A stretch of DNA of 64,000 nt from Marinagarivorans cellulosilyticus (GCF_021655555.1 NZ_AP023086.1:2138685-2202684), one strand, 5' to 3'; shown: positions 1 through 9,140, counted from the stretch's first letter. Notes: generated from the sequence alone by a model not told the origin. Numbers and translations: made by a program.

Positions 1-630
1 CCAGCATTGCCGGTAGGGGCTTACGCTTATTCGCAAGGGCTAGAGTACGCGATTGATCACGGTAAATTAACAACGGTTGATAGCGTGGCAGATTGGCTGC
101 GCGGTGTTTTATTACACGGGCTTGGCAGTTTAGATTTACCCGTTCTAATACGCTGTTATCAAGCGTGGGGCGAAAAAAACTATACCACGGTTAATCACTG
201 GAACTATTTTTTGCGAGCTTGCCGCGAAACCAGCGAATTGCTGCTAGAGGATGAACAGCTCGGCATGGCACTAAGCCGGTTATTAGCTGATTTAGATTTT
301 CCGAGTGACGCCATTAACGCCCTCAAAGAAAAGCCCAGTTTTGCGGTGATGTTTGCACTGGCTGGCAACCACTGGAAAATACCTATCGGCGATTTATTAC
401 AGAGTTTTGCCTATAGCTGGCTAGAAAACCAAGTTGCCGCAGCGACTAAAATAGTACCGCTGGGGCAAACCGCGGCGCAAAAATTATTAATTCAATTGCT
501 GCCGGCCATTCCCTTGGCGATAGCGGCAGCGCAAGACGCAACCGATGACAACCTAGGTGCCAGCTTGCCGGGTCAAGTGTTGGCGTCGACATTACACGAA
601 TACCAATATTCACGACTATTTCGATCTTAA
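1..630 (+). CDS. ureF: Urease accessory protein UreF (5' end outside window)
   Basis: UreF works with UreD and UreG in the cytoplasm to load nickel into apo-urease. The frame is open from base 1 and begins with PALPVGAYAYSQGLE, the conserved N-terminal block of UreF, so only about 10-20 residues are missing upstream. The TTG at 7 is an internal codon, not a start. The all-helical 207-residue remainder fits the family length of about 220. ureG follows after 9 bases, the usual ureF-ureG order. The urease structural genes are expected upstream, outside the window. Confidence 0.92.
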   Translation, partial: PALPVGAYAYSQGLEYAIDHGKLTTVDSVADWLRGVLLHGLGSLDLPVLIRCYQAWGEKNYTTVNHWNYFLRACRETSELLLEDEQLGMALSRLLADLDFPSDAINALKEKPSFAVMFALAGNHWKIPIGDLLQSFAYSWLENQVAAATKIVPLGQTAAQKLLIQLLPAIPLAIAAAQDATDDNLGASLPGQVLASTLHEYQYSRLFRS

Positions 631-639
631 GGATTCCGT

Positions 640-1275
640 ATGAGTAATATTCAACCGAACAAACCGGCTTTACGGTTAGGTATAGGCGGCCCAGTGGGCT
701 CTGGTAAAACAGCACTGGTCAAAACCTTATGTGCCGAATTAAAAAGCCGTTATAACATCGCCGTGATTACTAATGATATTTATACCCGTGAAGATGCCGA
801 GTTTTTATTGCGTCACGAAGCGCTAGAGCAGGATCGTATTATTGGTGTTGAAACGGGTGGCTGCCCGCATACGGCTATTCGTGAAGACGCATCGATGAAT
901 TTGTCTGCGGTAGCAGAACTCAATGACCGCTTTGAAGGGTTGGACATCATTTTAATTGAAAGTGGTGGCGATAACTTAGCGGCAACTTTTAGCCCTGAGT
1001 TATCCGATTTAACACTCTATGTTATTGACGTTTCGGCGGGCGATAAAATACCCCGTAAGGGCGGGCCGGGCATTACCAAATCGGATCTGCTTATTATTAA
1101 CAAGATTGATCTGGCACCGCTAGTGGGTGCTGATTTATCGGTTATGGATCGCGATGCTAAGAAAATGCGTGGCGATAAGCCTTTCGTATTCAGTAATTTA
1201 AAAGACGGCACCGGTGTTGCGGATATTGTGTCATTTATAGAAACGCAGGGCATGCTTAGCCCTAAAAAACAGTAG
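640..1275 (+). CDS. ureG: Urease accessory GTPase UreG
   Basis: UreG is a SIMIBI-class GTPase that powers nickel delivery to urease with UreF and UreD/H. The 211-residue protein has the P-loop [13 protein letters not shown] near residue 15, the [12 protein letters not shown] metal/switch region, the [17 protein letters not shown] segment with the nickel-binding Cys-Pro-His, and the [12 protein letters not shown] base-recognition motif. Length and motifs are complete. It lies between ureF and a ureJ-like gene, with GGATTCC ahead of the ATG as a weak ribosome site. Confidence 0.97.
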   Translation: MSNIQPNKPALRLGIGGPVGSGKTALVKTLCAELKSRYNIAVITNDIYTREDAEFLLRHEALEQDRIIGVETGGCPHTAIREDASMNLSAVAELNDRFEGLDIILIESGGDNLAATFSPELSDLTLYVIDVSAGDKIPRKGGPGITKSDLLIINKIDLAPLVGADLSVMDRDAKKMRGDKPFVFSNLKDGTGVADIVSFIETQGMLSPKKQ

Positions 1276-1290
1276 TCAACGGGGAATCAT

Positions 1291-1809
1291 ATGAAAATTC
1301 AGAAAATTGTAATGACGGCTGCACTTTTAGGGCTTTCAGCCCCTGCATTGGCGCATGGCGCAAGTAGTACGGGTGGCTTTTGGCAGGGTATTCTTCATCC
1401 GTTAACAGGGCTAGACCATTTGGTGGCGGTGATTTGCCTTGGTGCATGGCTGTCTACCCTATCGCGCCGTGTGGCGCTTAAAAGTGTTTTGGCTGTGGTG
1501 GCGTTATTTTTCACGAGTATTGTGTTGGCGGGGACGATTGATGGCGCTCAGCTAAAACTCGTAGAAGTATCTGTTTTAGCCTCGGTGGTGGTTATTGGTG
1601 TATTGATGTTTGCTAGAACCCAGTTAGGGGCGCTAACGCCTATTGTTGCGGCCGTGCTTTTTGTTGTTCACGGCTTAGCACATAGTACGGAAGTGGTGGG
1701 GGGCCTTTATAGCTTTGCTGGCGGTGCAAGTTTGTCGGTGGCGGGATTGGCGTTGGTGTCGTATTTTTTTGCGAAGTCCGTTGCGTTTTTTTGCACCAAA
1801 TGGGCATAG
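1291..1809 (+). CDS. ureJ: HupE/UreJ family membrane protein, probable nickel permease
   Basis: HupE/UreJ proteins are small inner-membrane proteins linked to nickel (or cobalt) uptake for urease or hydrogenase. The 172-residue protein starts with a signal-like helix ending in ALAHGA, then carries the family signature HPLTGLDHLVAV and about five further hydrophobic segments, with a second His motif VVHGLAHS near residue 130. It is a little short for the family (about 190 residues), so the last helix may be abbreviated. It follows ureG by 15 bases and is the last urease-cluster gene; a strong hairpin terminator follows. Confidence 0.88.
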   Translation: MKIQKIVMTAALLGLSAPALAHGASSTGGFWQGILHPLTGLDHLVAVICLGAWLSTLSRRVALKSVLAVVALFFTSIVLAGTIDGAQLKLVEVSVLASVVVIGVLMFARTQLGALTPIVAAVLFVVHGLAHSTEVVGGLYSFAGGASLSVAGLALVSYFFAKSVAFFCTKWA

Positions 1810-1853
1810 GGGGTAGCCAAAAAAATTCTTTTGAGGTTGATTGCTACGCTTAG

Positions 1854-1899
1854 AAAAGCGGTAAAAAGTAGGAGGCATTCTATTTTTTACCGCTTTTTT
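1854..1899 (+). terminator. Rho-independent terminator after the urease cluster
   Basis: AAAAGCGGTAAAAA pairs with TTTTTTACCGCTTTTTT around a 15-base loop, 45 bases after the ureJ-like stop. It is nearly symmetrical, so it could act on both strands. Confidence 0.85.
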
Positions 1900-1978
1900 G
1901 CCATTTTATCTGATGTTTCCCTTCTTTTTTAGTTGTTATTGCTGGCACTAACTACCAAAACGCCTCGATGCGGCTTCT

Positions 1979-2034
1979 GCACTATTTTGTTTCTTACGCT
2001 GCACTCATTCTATTTTTTGCACCCAAGTGGGGCT
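1979..2034 (+). promoter_or_regulatory. Two NtrC-like enhancer sites upstream of urtA
   Basis: GCACTATTTTGTTTC (1979-1993) differs at two positions from the enteric NtrC half-palindrome GCACTATTTTGGTGC. TGCACCCAAGTGGGGC (2018-2033) keeps the TGCACC...GG.GC dyad. They lie about 120-175 bases upstream of the sigma-54-like promoter at 2154, the usual enhancer distance. Seen by eye; not scored with a matrix. Confidence 0.5.
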
Positions 2035-2153
2035 ATTTTTGGTTTTTCCGTCTATTTCCTGCTGTTTAAAATAAATCCACCATTAAGTGCCTTAGCCGCT
2101 ATTCAGCGGCTTTCACGCCCGTATTAGAAAAAAATTAGGCCAATACATGAGCT

Positions 2154-2169
2154 TGGCATTATTTCTGCT
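2154..2169 (+). promoter_or_regulatory. Candidate sigma-54 promoter of urtA
   Basis: TGGCATTATTTCTGCT has the diagnostic GG-N10-GC spacing of the -24/-12 promoter (GG 2155-2156, GC 2167-2168), with one mismatch in the -12 TTGC. It closely resembles the element at 9371 ahead of the TorF-like porin. With the NtrC-like sites it suggests induction under nitrogen limitation. Confidence 0.55.
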
Positions 2170-2265
2170 CTTACAGGTCATCCTGATTTGCTGAAGCGTG
2201 TTTTCAGTAGGATTTAATTAATCGTATAAAACAAGAATATTAACACTGCTATTTTGGAGAAAACG

Positions 2266-3567
2266 ATGAAGCATTCTTTCAAGAGTATTATTAAAAAGAC
2301 GAGCATGGCTATATCAATAGCAACGCTTACGACAGGGGCAATGGTGGTTCAAGCTGCAGATACCATTAAGGTCGGTGTTCTTCACTCTTTGTCTGGCACT
2401 ATGGCTATCAGTGAAACAACACTAAAAGATACTGTGTTAATGATGGTTGAAGAGCAAAATAAAAAAGGCGGGCTACTGGGTAAAAAACTTGAAGCAGTAG
2501 TAGTTGATCCAGCCTCTAACTGGCCTTTATTTGCAGAAAAGACGAAGCAATTACTTGAAAAAGATAAGGTCGATGTGATTTTTGGTTGCTGGACATCGGT
2601 TTCTCGTAAGTCGGTATTGCCCGTTATCGAGGAGCTAAATGGCTTGCTGTTTTACCCCGTACAGTACGAAGGCGAAGAGTCTTCTAAAAACGTATTTTAC
2701 ACCGGTGCGGCACCTAACCAGCAGGCGATCCCTTCGGTTGATTACTTAATGAATGAAGAAGGCGTAGAGCGTTGGGTATTAGAAGGTACCGATTATGTTT
2801 ACCCACGTACAACCAATAAAATTTTGGAGCAATACTTAATTAGTAAAGGTGTTAAAAAAGCCGATATCTCTATCAACTACACACCTTTTGGCCACAGCGA
2901 TTGGCAAACACGTGTTGCAGACATTAAGAAGTTTGGCTCGGCAGGTAAAAAGACAGCTGTTGTTTCTACTGTAAACGGTGATGCGAATGTACCGTTTTAT
3001 AAAGAGTTGGCCAATGCTGGCGTTACGGCTGAAGATATCCCCGTTGTGGCTTTCTCGGTGGGTGAGGAAGAACTTTCAGGTTTTGATACCAAGCCATTGG
3101 TTGGGCACTTGGCGGCGTGGAACTACTTTATGAGCGCTGAAAGTGAAGCCAATGATGCATTTATTGCCAAGTGGCACAAATACATCAAAGACAAAAAGCG
3201 TGTAACTAACGACCCAATGGAAGCCACGTATATTGGTTTTGAAATGTGGGCAAAAGCGGTAGAAAAAGCCGGTACTGCTGAAGTAGATGCCGTGCGCGAA
3301 GCTATGTATGGCATTACTGTACCTAACTTAACCGGCGGCATTGCGGTTATGAATACCAATCACCACTTAACTAAGCCTGTATTGATTGGTGAGATTCAAG
3401 AAAATGGCCAGTTTGAAACCGTATGGCAAACTCCCGGCGGCGTTATTGGTGATGCATGGACAGACTTTTTACCAGAATCAGCTAACTTAGTGGCAGATTG
3501 GACTAAGCCTATCGCTTGCGGGAACTTTAATATTAAAACCGGTAAATGCTCTGGTCAAAACTATTAA
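2266..3567 (+). CDS. urtA: Urea ABC transporter substrate-binding protein UrtA
   Basis: Periplasmic urea receptor of the UrtABCDE importer. The 433-residue protein has a signal peptide ending near VVQAADT and a type-I periplasmic binding fold. Urea-subfamily signatures include CWTSVSRKSVLPV, FYPVQYEGEE, the YTGAAPNQQ segment and the C-terminal MNTNHHL. I chose the ATG at 2266 (MKHSF), preceded by GGAGAAAA, over the TTG at 2254. It stands 190 bases ahead of urtB, and a perfect palindrome lies between them. The upstream sigma-54-like element suggests NtrC control. Confidence 0.97.
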   Translation: MKHSFKSIIKKTSMAISIATLTTGAMVVQAADTIKVGVLHSLSGTMAISETTLKDTVLMMVEEQNKKGGLLGKKLEAVVVDPASNWPLFAEKTKQLLEKDKVDVIFGCWTSVSRKSVLPVIEELNGLLFYPVQYEGEESSKNVFYTGAAPNQQAIPSVDYLMNEEGVERWVLEGTDYVYPRTTNKILEQYLISKGVKKADISINYTPFGHSDWQTRVADIKKFGSAGKKTAVVSTVNGDANVPFYKELANAGVTAEDIPVVAFSVGEEELSGFDTKPLVGHLAAWNYFMSAESEANDAFIAKWHKYIKDKKRVTNDPMEATYIGFEMWAKAVEKAGTAEVDAVREAMYGITVPNLTGGIAVMNTNHHLTKPVLIGEIQENGQFETVWQTPGGVIGDAWTDFLPESANLVADWTKPIACGNFNIKTGKCSGQNY

Positions 3568-3684
3568 TAGCACTCATTTTTAGCAGCTTCTTTCGCGGCT
3601 AAACGTGCAAATACAACGCGGTTAATTTGTGTAAACCTAGTTTACGTAGATTGATCGCGTTTTTTTTCCCCCTAAAAATATAAA

Positions 3685-3716
3685 AGCACCTCTAAAAATT
3701 AATTTTTAGAGGTGCT
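3685..3716. repeat. Perfect 32-bp palindrome between urtA and urtB
   Basis: AGCACCTCTAAAAATT is followed immediately by its exact reverse complement. No T-run follows, so it is not a classical terminator. In the transcript it would form a long hairpin that could protect urtA mRNA and lower expression of urtBCDE, as is common after binding-protein genes. The protective role is inference. Confidence 0.7.
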
Positions 3717-3757
3717 CATAAGGCTGACAACAGCCAGTTCCTCAAAATGGGATTTTT

Positions 3758-5362
3758 ATGTGTAGAGTAAAGCAAATGGCGGGTTGGCTAGGCGCGTTAG
3801 GCATTTTCCTAATGGCTTCGTTGGCAACCGCTGCAGACTTCGAAACAGAATTAAAAACATTGAGTAAAGGATCGTATTCAAAAAAAGCTATTGCTGTGCA
3901 AGCGCTTAGTGAAATTGATGATGCGAGGGTGTTGCCCACGCTACAAGTGATGTTAGATGGCCGGTTATATGTAGTAAAAAACGGCGGTGCTATTGTGGCT
4001 GAAGAAGGCGAGAGCTTTCGCAATATCCTTGATGACGAAATAGTGGCTTATACCAGCCGCCAAGTAAAAAAAATACGTATTAATAATAAGCTGCGACGTG
4101 CCCTGCGTACGGCATTAGCCAGTATTGAAATAAAATCTAAAATTGCCGATGTTAGAAAGTCCTCGGTGCAAAACCTAATTAAGGCGCCGAATAAGGATTT
4201 GCGGCCACTGATTTTTGAGGCCTACAAGCAAGAGAAAATTCCAGCTATCAAAGAGTTGATGGGGGTAGCTTTAGCCACCATTGATATCTCTTCTGATGAT
4301 CAGGAAACCCGCCTAAAAGCCGTGGATATCCTGTCTTTGACGGTCGAGCCGGCGGCAGTATCACTGCTGCAGCAGTTAATGGCCAAAGAAGAGGGACAAT
4401 ATGTTGAGCAAGATGCTGAGGTTGTAGCAGCGGCAGAGTCGGCGTTAAAAAAGGTTAATGGAAAAATTCGCGTTTACTCCTTTATAGAAACAGTATTTTT
4501 TGGCTTAAGCTTAGGTTCGGTTTTATTGTTAGCGGCCATTGGCTTGGCAATTACCTTTGGTGTAATGGGTGTTATTAATATGGCGCACGGCGAAATGATT
4601 ATGCTTGGCGCTTATACGACCTTTGCTATTCAGCAGGTTTTCCCGCAATGGATAGAAGCCTCAATATTAATTGCCATTCCGGCTGCATTCTTAGTGTCGG
4701 GTGCTGTTGGGGTAATTATCGAGCGCACAATTATTCGCCATTTATATGGCCGCCCACTAGAAACCTTGCTGGCAACTTTTGGGGTGAGTTTATTCCTGCA
4801 GCAATTAGTACGTACATTCCGCTCCAACAATGTGGCTGTAGTAACACCGGATTGGATGAGTGGCATGTTAGAAATTAACGGCGCACTAGGGTTTACCTAC
4901 AATCGCCTGTTTATCATTATTTTTAGCTTGTTAGTGCTAGGTTTACTGGTGTTATTGCTGAAGAAAACTCTATTGGGCTTGCAAATGCGCGCCGTTACGC
5001 AAAACCGTGCAATGGCCAACTCAATGGGTATTCGGTCTAGTTGGGTGGATGCTTTAACGTTTGGTTTGGGCTCGGGTATTGCGGGTATAGCTGGTGTTGC
5101 GTTAAGTCAAATCACCAATGTGGGACCAAACATGGGGCAACAATACATTATTGATTCATTCATGGTTGTAGTGTTTGGCGGTGTTGGTAATTTATTGGGC
5201 ACCTTCTTTGCGGCCATGAGCTTAGGTGTGGTTAATAAGTTCCTAGAGCCCGCAATGGGTGCAGTAGTGGCGAAGATTATGATGCTGATCTTTATTATAT
5301 TGTTTATTCAGTGGCGGCCAAGAGGGCTGTTTGCACTGAAAGGCCGGTTTGTGGAGGACTAA
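3758..5362 (+). CDS. urtB: Urea ABC transporter permease UrtB with N-terminal periplasmic domain
   Basis: LivH-type inner-membrane permease of the urea importer. Residues 1-25 are a signal peptide (ending LATAADF). Residues about 26-235 form a soluble helical, HEAT-like region with repeated ALSEIDDARVLPTLQ-type units. From about residue 240 there are eight or so membrane helices with INMAHGEMIMLGAY, the family signature. Length (534) matches the extended UrtB form known from proteobacteria. An ATG at 3776 is an alternative start. urtC begins two bases after the stop. Confidence 0.95.
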   Translation: MCRVKQMAGWLGALGIFLMASLATAADFETELKTLSKGSYSKKAIAVQALSEIDDARVLPTLQVMLDGRLYVVKNGGAIVAEEGESFRNILDDEIVAYTSRQVKKIRINNKLRRALRTALASIEIKSKIADVRKSSVQNLIKAPNKDLRPLIFEAYKQEKIPAIKELMGVALATIDISSDDQETRLKAVDILSLTVEPAAVSLLQQLMAKEEGQYVEQDAEVVAAAESALKKVNGKIRVYSFIETVFFGLSLGSVLLLAAIGLAITFGVMGVINMAHGEMIMLGAYTTFAIQQVFPQWIEASILIAIPAAFLVSGAVGVIIERTIIRHLYGRPLETLLATFGVSLFLQQLVRTFRSNNVAVVTPDWMSGMLEINGALGFTYNRLFIIIFSLLVLGLLVLLLKKTLLGLQMRAVTQNRAMANSMGIRSSWVDALTFGLGSGIAGIAGVALSQITNVGPNMGQQYIIDSFMVVVFGGVGNLLGTFFAAMSLGVVNKFLEPAMGAVVAKIMMLIFIILFIQWRPRGLFALKGRFVED

Positions 5363-5364
5363 TT

Positions 5365-6513
5365 ATGAAAAATTCATTTATCGGTCGTTTAATTCAAAAT
5401 GATAAAGCCGCAAGAAATACCATTATGGTGTTATTGGCGGTATTAATAATTGTGCCTTTTCTTAATATTGTAATGCCAGAGGGTTCTTTCCTGCATGTAC
5501 CGACTTATACCGTTACTTTGCTGGGTAAATACTTATGCTTTGCTTTGTTGGCGCTAGCGTTGGATTTGGTGTGGGGATATTGCGGTATTTTAAGCTTGGG
5601 CCACGGTGCTTTTTTTGCGCTAGGGGGCTATGCCATGGGGATGTATCTCATGCGCCAAATTGGCGACCGCGGCGTTTATGGTAATGCTGATTTGCCTGAT
5701 TTCATGGTGTTTTTGAATTGGCAGGAATTACCTTGGTACTGGCAGGGTTTTGATCAGTTTTGGTTTGCGGCATTACTGGTGCTTTTAGCGCCGGGCATAC
5801 TAGCATTTGTATTTGGTTGGTTGGCGTTTCGCTCGCGGGTAACAGGCGTTTACCTATCGATTATTACCCAAGCGCTTACCTACGCATTAATGCTGGCATT
5901 CTTCCAGAACGATTTTGGTTTTGGCGGCAATAACGGCTTAACCGACTTTAAAGATATTCTGGGCTTTGATTTGCAGTCTGATGCTACGCGCTTGGTCTTG
6001 TACATGCTAACGGGTATAGCTGTATTGGCAGCATTTTTATTGTGTAAATACATTACCCTAAGCAAGCAGGGGCGGGTGTTGGTTGCAATACGCGATGCCG
6101 AAAGTCGCACGCGCTTTATGGGATATAGGGTCGAGCATTACAAGCTATTTGTTTTTGTGGTGTCTGCGATGATTGCAGGTATTGCGGGGGCTTTATATGT
6201 ACCGCAAATTGGCATTATTAATCCTTCTGAATTTAATCCTTTAAATTCTATTGAGATTGTAATTTGGGTGGCTATTGGTGGCCGCGGCACGCTGTATGGT
6301 GCGTTACTTGGTGCAGTGTTAGTAAACTACGCCAAAACCTATTTTACCGGCGGTATTTTTGCTGAGTTTTGGTTGTTTATGTTAGGCGGGTTATTTGTGG
6401 TTAGTACCATTTATTTACCTAAAGGCGTTATTGGCTTAGCTGAGCAATTGCGCAACAAGCGAGCGGCTAAAAAGGCCGAACAAGCCTCAAACCAAAAAGT
6501 GGAGGGCGCATAA
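5365..6513 (+). CDS. urtC: Urea ABC transporter permease UrtC
   Basis: LivM-type second permease of the urea importer. The 382-residue protein has around ten hydrophobic segments and the signatures WGYCGILSLGHGAFFALGGYAMG and WVAIGGRGTLYGA. I chose the ATG at 5365, preceded by GGAGGACTAATT, which starts two bases after urtB ends; the longer open frame from 5311 would overlap urtB without its own ribosome site. The C-terminus is Lys/Ala-rich and cytoplasmic. It abuts urtD exactly, indicating translational coupling. Confidence 0.96.
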   Translation: MKNSFIGRLIQNDKAARNTIMVLLAVLIIVPFLNIVMPEGSFLHVPTYTVTLLGKYLCFALLALALDLVWGYCGILSLGHGAFFALGGYAMGMYLMRQIGDRGVYGNADLPDFMVFLNWQELPWYWQGFDQFWFAALLVLLAPGILAFVFGWLAFRSRVTGVYLSIITQALTYALMLAFFQNDFGFGGNNGLTDFKDILGFDLQSDATRLVLYMLTGIAVLAAFLLCKYITLSKQGRVLVAIRDAESRTRFMGYRVEHYKLFVFVVSAMIAGIAGALYVPQIGIINPSEFNPLNSIEIVIWVAIGGRGTLYGALLGAVLVNYAKTYFTGGIFAEFWLFMLGGLFVVSTIYLPKGVIGLAEQLRNKRAAKKAEQASNQKVEGA

Positions 6514-7278
6514 ATGTCGGTTAGCGTAGCGGAATATAAGCCCAAAAGTATTTTGTACTTAAATGGCGTAACAAAAAGCTTTGATGGTTTCAAAGCGATT
6601 AATAATTTATCGCTTGATATTCGCCCTGGCGAGCTTCGTGCAATTATTGGCCCTAATGGTGCCGGTAAAAGCACGATGATGGATATTATCACCGGTAAAA
6701 CCAAACCCGATGAAGGTGAAGTAAAGTTTAAAGACCTTACCGATTTAACCAAGCATGATGAAGCGGATATTGCCAATTTAGGTATTGGCCGCAAGTTTCA
6801 AAAACCTACAGTGATTGAAAGCTTAACTGTTTGGGAAAACTTAGAGTTGGCGTTATCTGGGCGGCGCGGAGTATGGCAAACCTTGTTTTTTAAGCTTGCC
6901 GATAGCGATGCCGAGCGCGTGGCCAGTACCTTAACGTTAGTGGGGCTGGAGGAGCGTAAAGCTGATTACGCGCAAAACTTATCGCATGGTCAAAAGCAGT
7001 GGTTGGAAATCGGCATGCTTATTATGCAGGACCCAGAGCTACTGCTAATTGATGAGCCCGCAGCGGGAATGACGGACTATGAAACGCTGCAAACTGCAAA
7101 GTTGCTCAAAGACATTAGTCAGAAGCATTCGGTTGTAGTGGTTGAGCACGATATGGATTTTATTCGTGCGCTCGATACCAAAGTAACGGTACTGCATGAA
7201 GGCAGTGTTTTAGCAGAAGGCACGTTGGATGTTGTTTCGGCTGATCCACGGGTTATTGAAGTTTATTTGGGGCGCTAG
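6514..7278 (+). CDS. urtD: Urea ABC transporter ATP-binding protein UrtD
   Basis: LivG-type ATPase of the urea importer. Motifs in order: Walker A GPNGAGKST near residue 47, Q-loop GRKFQKPTV, ABC signature LSHGQKQWLEIG, Walker B LLLIDEPAAGM and switch His VVEHDMDF. The 254-residue length is normal. The gene starts directly after the urtC stop codon, and its GGAGGG ribosome site lies inside the urtC end. Confidence 0.97.
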   Translation: MSVSVAEYKPKSILYLNGVTKSFDGFKAINNLSLDIRPGELRAIIGPNGAGKSTMMDIITGKTKPDEGEVKFKDLTDLTKHDEADIANLGIGRKFQKPTVIESLTVWENLELALSGRRGVWQTLFFKLADSDAERVASTLTLVGLEERKADYAQNLSHGQKQWLEIGMLIMQDPELLLIDEPAAGMTDYETLQTAKLLKDISQKHSVVVVEHDMDFIRALDTKVTVLHEGSVLAEGTLDVVSADPRVIEVYLGR

Positions 7279-7280
7279 TG

Positions 7281-7976
7281 ATGCTTGAGGCAAAAAAGTT
7301 AAATTTATTTTACGGTGCAAGCCAAGCGTTATTCGATGTGGATTTGCAGGCGCAAAAGGGCGCTATTACTAGTATTTTGGGGCGTAACGGGGTGGGTAAA
7401 ACCAGTTTGGCGCGCGCTGTTTCAGGTAGGCACCCTGTTAGTGGCGGTAGTATTTTATGGCAGGGTAAAGACATTACCCGAATGTCATCGGCGGATCGCG
7501 CGAAAGCGGGCATTGCGTATGTGCCGCAGGGGCGGGAGGTGTTCTCGCAATTAACTGTCGAGGAGAACTTAAAAACAGCCTTTGCGGTATTGCCGCGCAA
7601 GCAGCGTGCTATTAATAGTGAAATCTATGATTTGTTCCCAGTATTGCGCGATATGTTGCATCGGCGTGGCGGAGATCTATCGGGCGGGCAACAGCAGCAG
7701 CTTGCAATAGGCCGAGCATTGGTTATGCGGCCACAGCTGTTGATTCTGGATGAGCCTACCGAGGGTATTCAGCCCTCGGTGATTAAGGATATTCATAATG
7801 TGATTAGCATATTGCGCGATCGTGGTGAAATGGCAATTTTGCTGGTAGAGCAATACTTTGAGTTTGCGCGAGCGCTAGCAGACAGCTATGTTGTGATGGA
7901 CCGAGGTAACGCCGTTTTGAGTGGTGATATTGGCGCGATGGATGAGACCCGTGTACGTGAGTACTTAACGGTCTAG
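7281..7976 (+). CDS. urtE: Urea ABC transporter ATP-binding protein UrtE
   Basis: LivF-type ATPase, partner of UrtD. It shows Walker A GRNGVGKTS, signature LSGGQQQQLAIGRAL, Walker B LLILDEPTEGIQPS and VEQYFEFA. The ATG at 7281 is preferred; the GTG at 7278 overlaps the urtD stop. It is the last gene of the urt operon. No clear terminator is visible in the 200 bases after it. Confidence 0.97.
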   Translation: MLEAKKLNLFYGASQALFDVDLQAQKGAITSILGRNGVGKTSLARAVSGRHPVSGGSILWQGKDITRMSSADRAKAGIAYVPQGREVFSQLTVEENLKTAFAVLPRKQRAINSEIYDLFPVLRDMLHRRGGDLSGGQQQQLAIGRALVMRPQLLILDEPTEGIQPSVIKDIHNVISILRDRGEMAILLVEQYFEFARALADSYVVMDRGNAVLSGDIGAMDETRVREYLTV

Positions 7977-8185
7977 CAGGTTGGGCGGCGTTAAATCTAG
8001 CGCAACCTGTGCACCATGCACAAAAAACAAAATGCAATGCCCCGCGCTCTGAGCGTCATGTATACTCATGTTCAGCAGCCGGGGCGATGCGGTGCCTGGC
8101 GAAGCCTTTTCGGGTTGGCTTGATGCGCAGTGTAAAACCTGTTCAAATCAACCCATTCATAAATATAAAAGTACAGGATTCCACC

Positions 8186-9124
8186 GTGAAACGATTAGCC
8201 CTTTTCGCGTGCCTTTCAGCACTAGGTGCCCATGCTCTGGCCGCCGACCTTCATATTCAAGCTGGTTCTGTTTACGTTATAGATTCAGCCCAAGCCAAAC
8301 TTTCCCTCGATAAACTCACCATTGACGACAAGGCCCAAATTAAATTGGGTGATGGCGTTGATATGTGGATTGTTGATGCGAAAGAAGCCAGCATTGGTTA
8401 TGGCGTTATTATTGATGGCGGTGGTAGCGATGGCCGCGATGGTGTTAATGGGTTATCCCACACCGAGGCTAGCCAGTGTCAACCGGGTAAAGCCGGCGGC
8501 GATGGTGGTATTGGTGCCGGCGGTACAAATGGCGCTAGCGTGCATTGGTCGTTGGGCGTTGTGAGCTTTGGTACGGTTAAAGTTGACTTAAGCGGCGGCA
8601 ATGGTGGCCGTGGCGGTACTGGTGGCGATGGCCAAAACGTACCGGACTTCGCAAAATGTACTGCCGCAGGCGGTAATGCAGGCGACGGTGGTGCCGGCGG
8701 TAGCGGCGGTAAAGGCGGAACATTCCGCTTTCACTACACATTGGCCGATGGCGTAACAGAAGACCTTACCAACAGTATTGAAGTGAAAATCTCTGGTGGT
8801 TTGCGTGGTAAGGGTGGCCAGCCTGGTATCGCGGGTATTGGTACATCTGGCCAGTACGTTAATAAAAAGTCATTAAGTGGTAGCCGCTCTTGGGTTGCTG
8901 GCGGCGGTGACGGCTCACAAGGTGATGCGGGGCGTTCCGGTGTGTCTGGCGGCAATGGCAGCTTAGATATTCGCTTGATTAGCAATGGTAGCGGCGCTAC
9001 TGCCACACAAGCGCCCCAAAAAGAGGCTGAGCCAGAAGGCTTGGCTGAAAAAGTTAAAGCGCTCGAGCTGCTAACGCAAAAGCTCGAAGCTCGCATCCGT
9101 TTGCTGGAATTAGATAGACAGTAA
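8186..9124 (+). CDS. Secreted glycine-rich protein with collagen-like loops and C-terminal coiled coil
   Basis: Not a family I can name. A GTG start at 8186, with AGGAT 7 bases upstream, gives a clean signal peptide MKRLALFACLSALGAHALA before ADLHI. Residues about 20-75 look like beta structure (IDDKAQIKLGDGVDMWIVDA). Residues about 80-275 are dominated by GG-D/N/K-G runs such as GGNGGRGGTGGDG and GGAGGSGGKGGT, interrupted by two Cys segments (QCQPGKAG, AKCTAAGG). The last 30 residues form a heptad-like coiled coil (LAEKVKALELLTQKLEARI), suggesting oligomerisation. Function unknown; an extracellular or periplasmic structural role is inference. The open frame extends to 8009 but has no signal there. 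Confidence 0.75.
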   Translation: MKRLALFACLSALGAHALAADLHIQAGSVYVIDSAQAKLSLDKLTIDDKAQIKLGDGVDMWIVDAKEASIGYGVIIDGGGSDGRDGVNGLSHTEASQCQPGKAGGDGGIGAGGTNGASVHWSLGVVSFGTVKVDLSGGNGGRGGTGGDGQNVPDFAKCTAAGGNAGDGGAGGSGGKGGTFRFHYTLADGVTEDLTNSIEVKISGGLRGKGGQPGIAGIGTSGQYVNKKSLSGSRSWVAGGGDGSQGDAGRSGVSGGNGSLDIRLISNGSGATATQAPQKEAEPEGLAEKVKALELLTQKLEARIRLLELDRQ

Positions 9125-9140
9125 CGAATATCTCCTTTTT

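Larger units (their letters stand above)
1810..2265. other. Intergenic region between urease cluster and urtA
   Basis: About 455 bases without a gene. It holds the terminator at 1854-1899, two NtrC-like sites (1979-1993, 2018-2034), a short hairpin AGCCGCT/AGCGGCT near 2094-2110 and the sigma-54-like promoter at 2154-2169. A small open frame at 1933-2127 has no ribosome site or family resemblance and is not called. Confidence 0.7.

Noticed and set aside
1933..2127. 64-residue ORF upstream of urtA
   Set aside because: It overlaps the NtrC-like sites, lacks a ribosome site and resembles no family.
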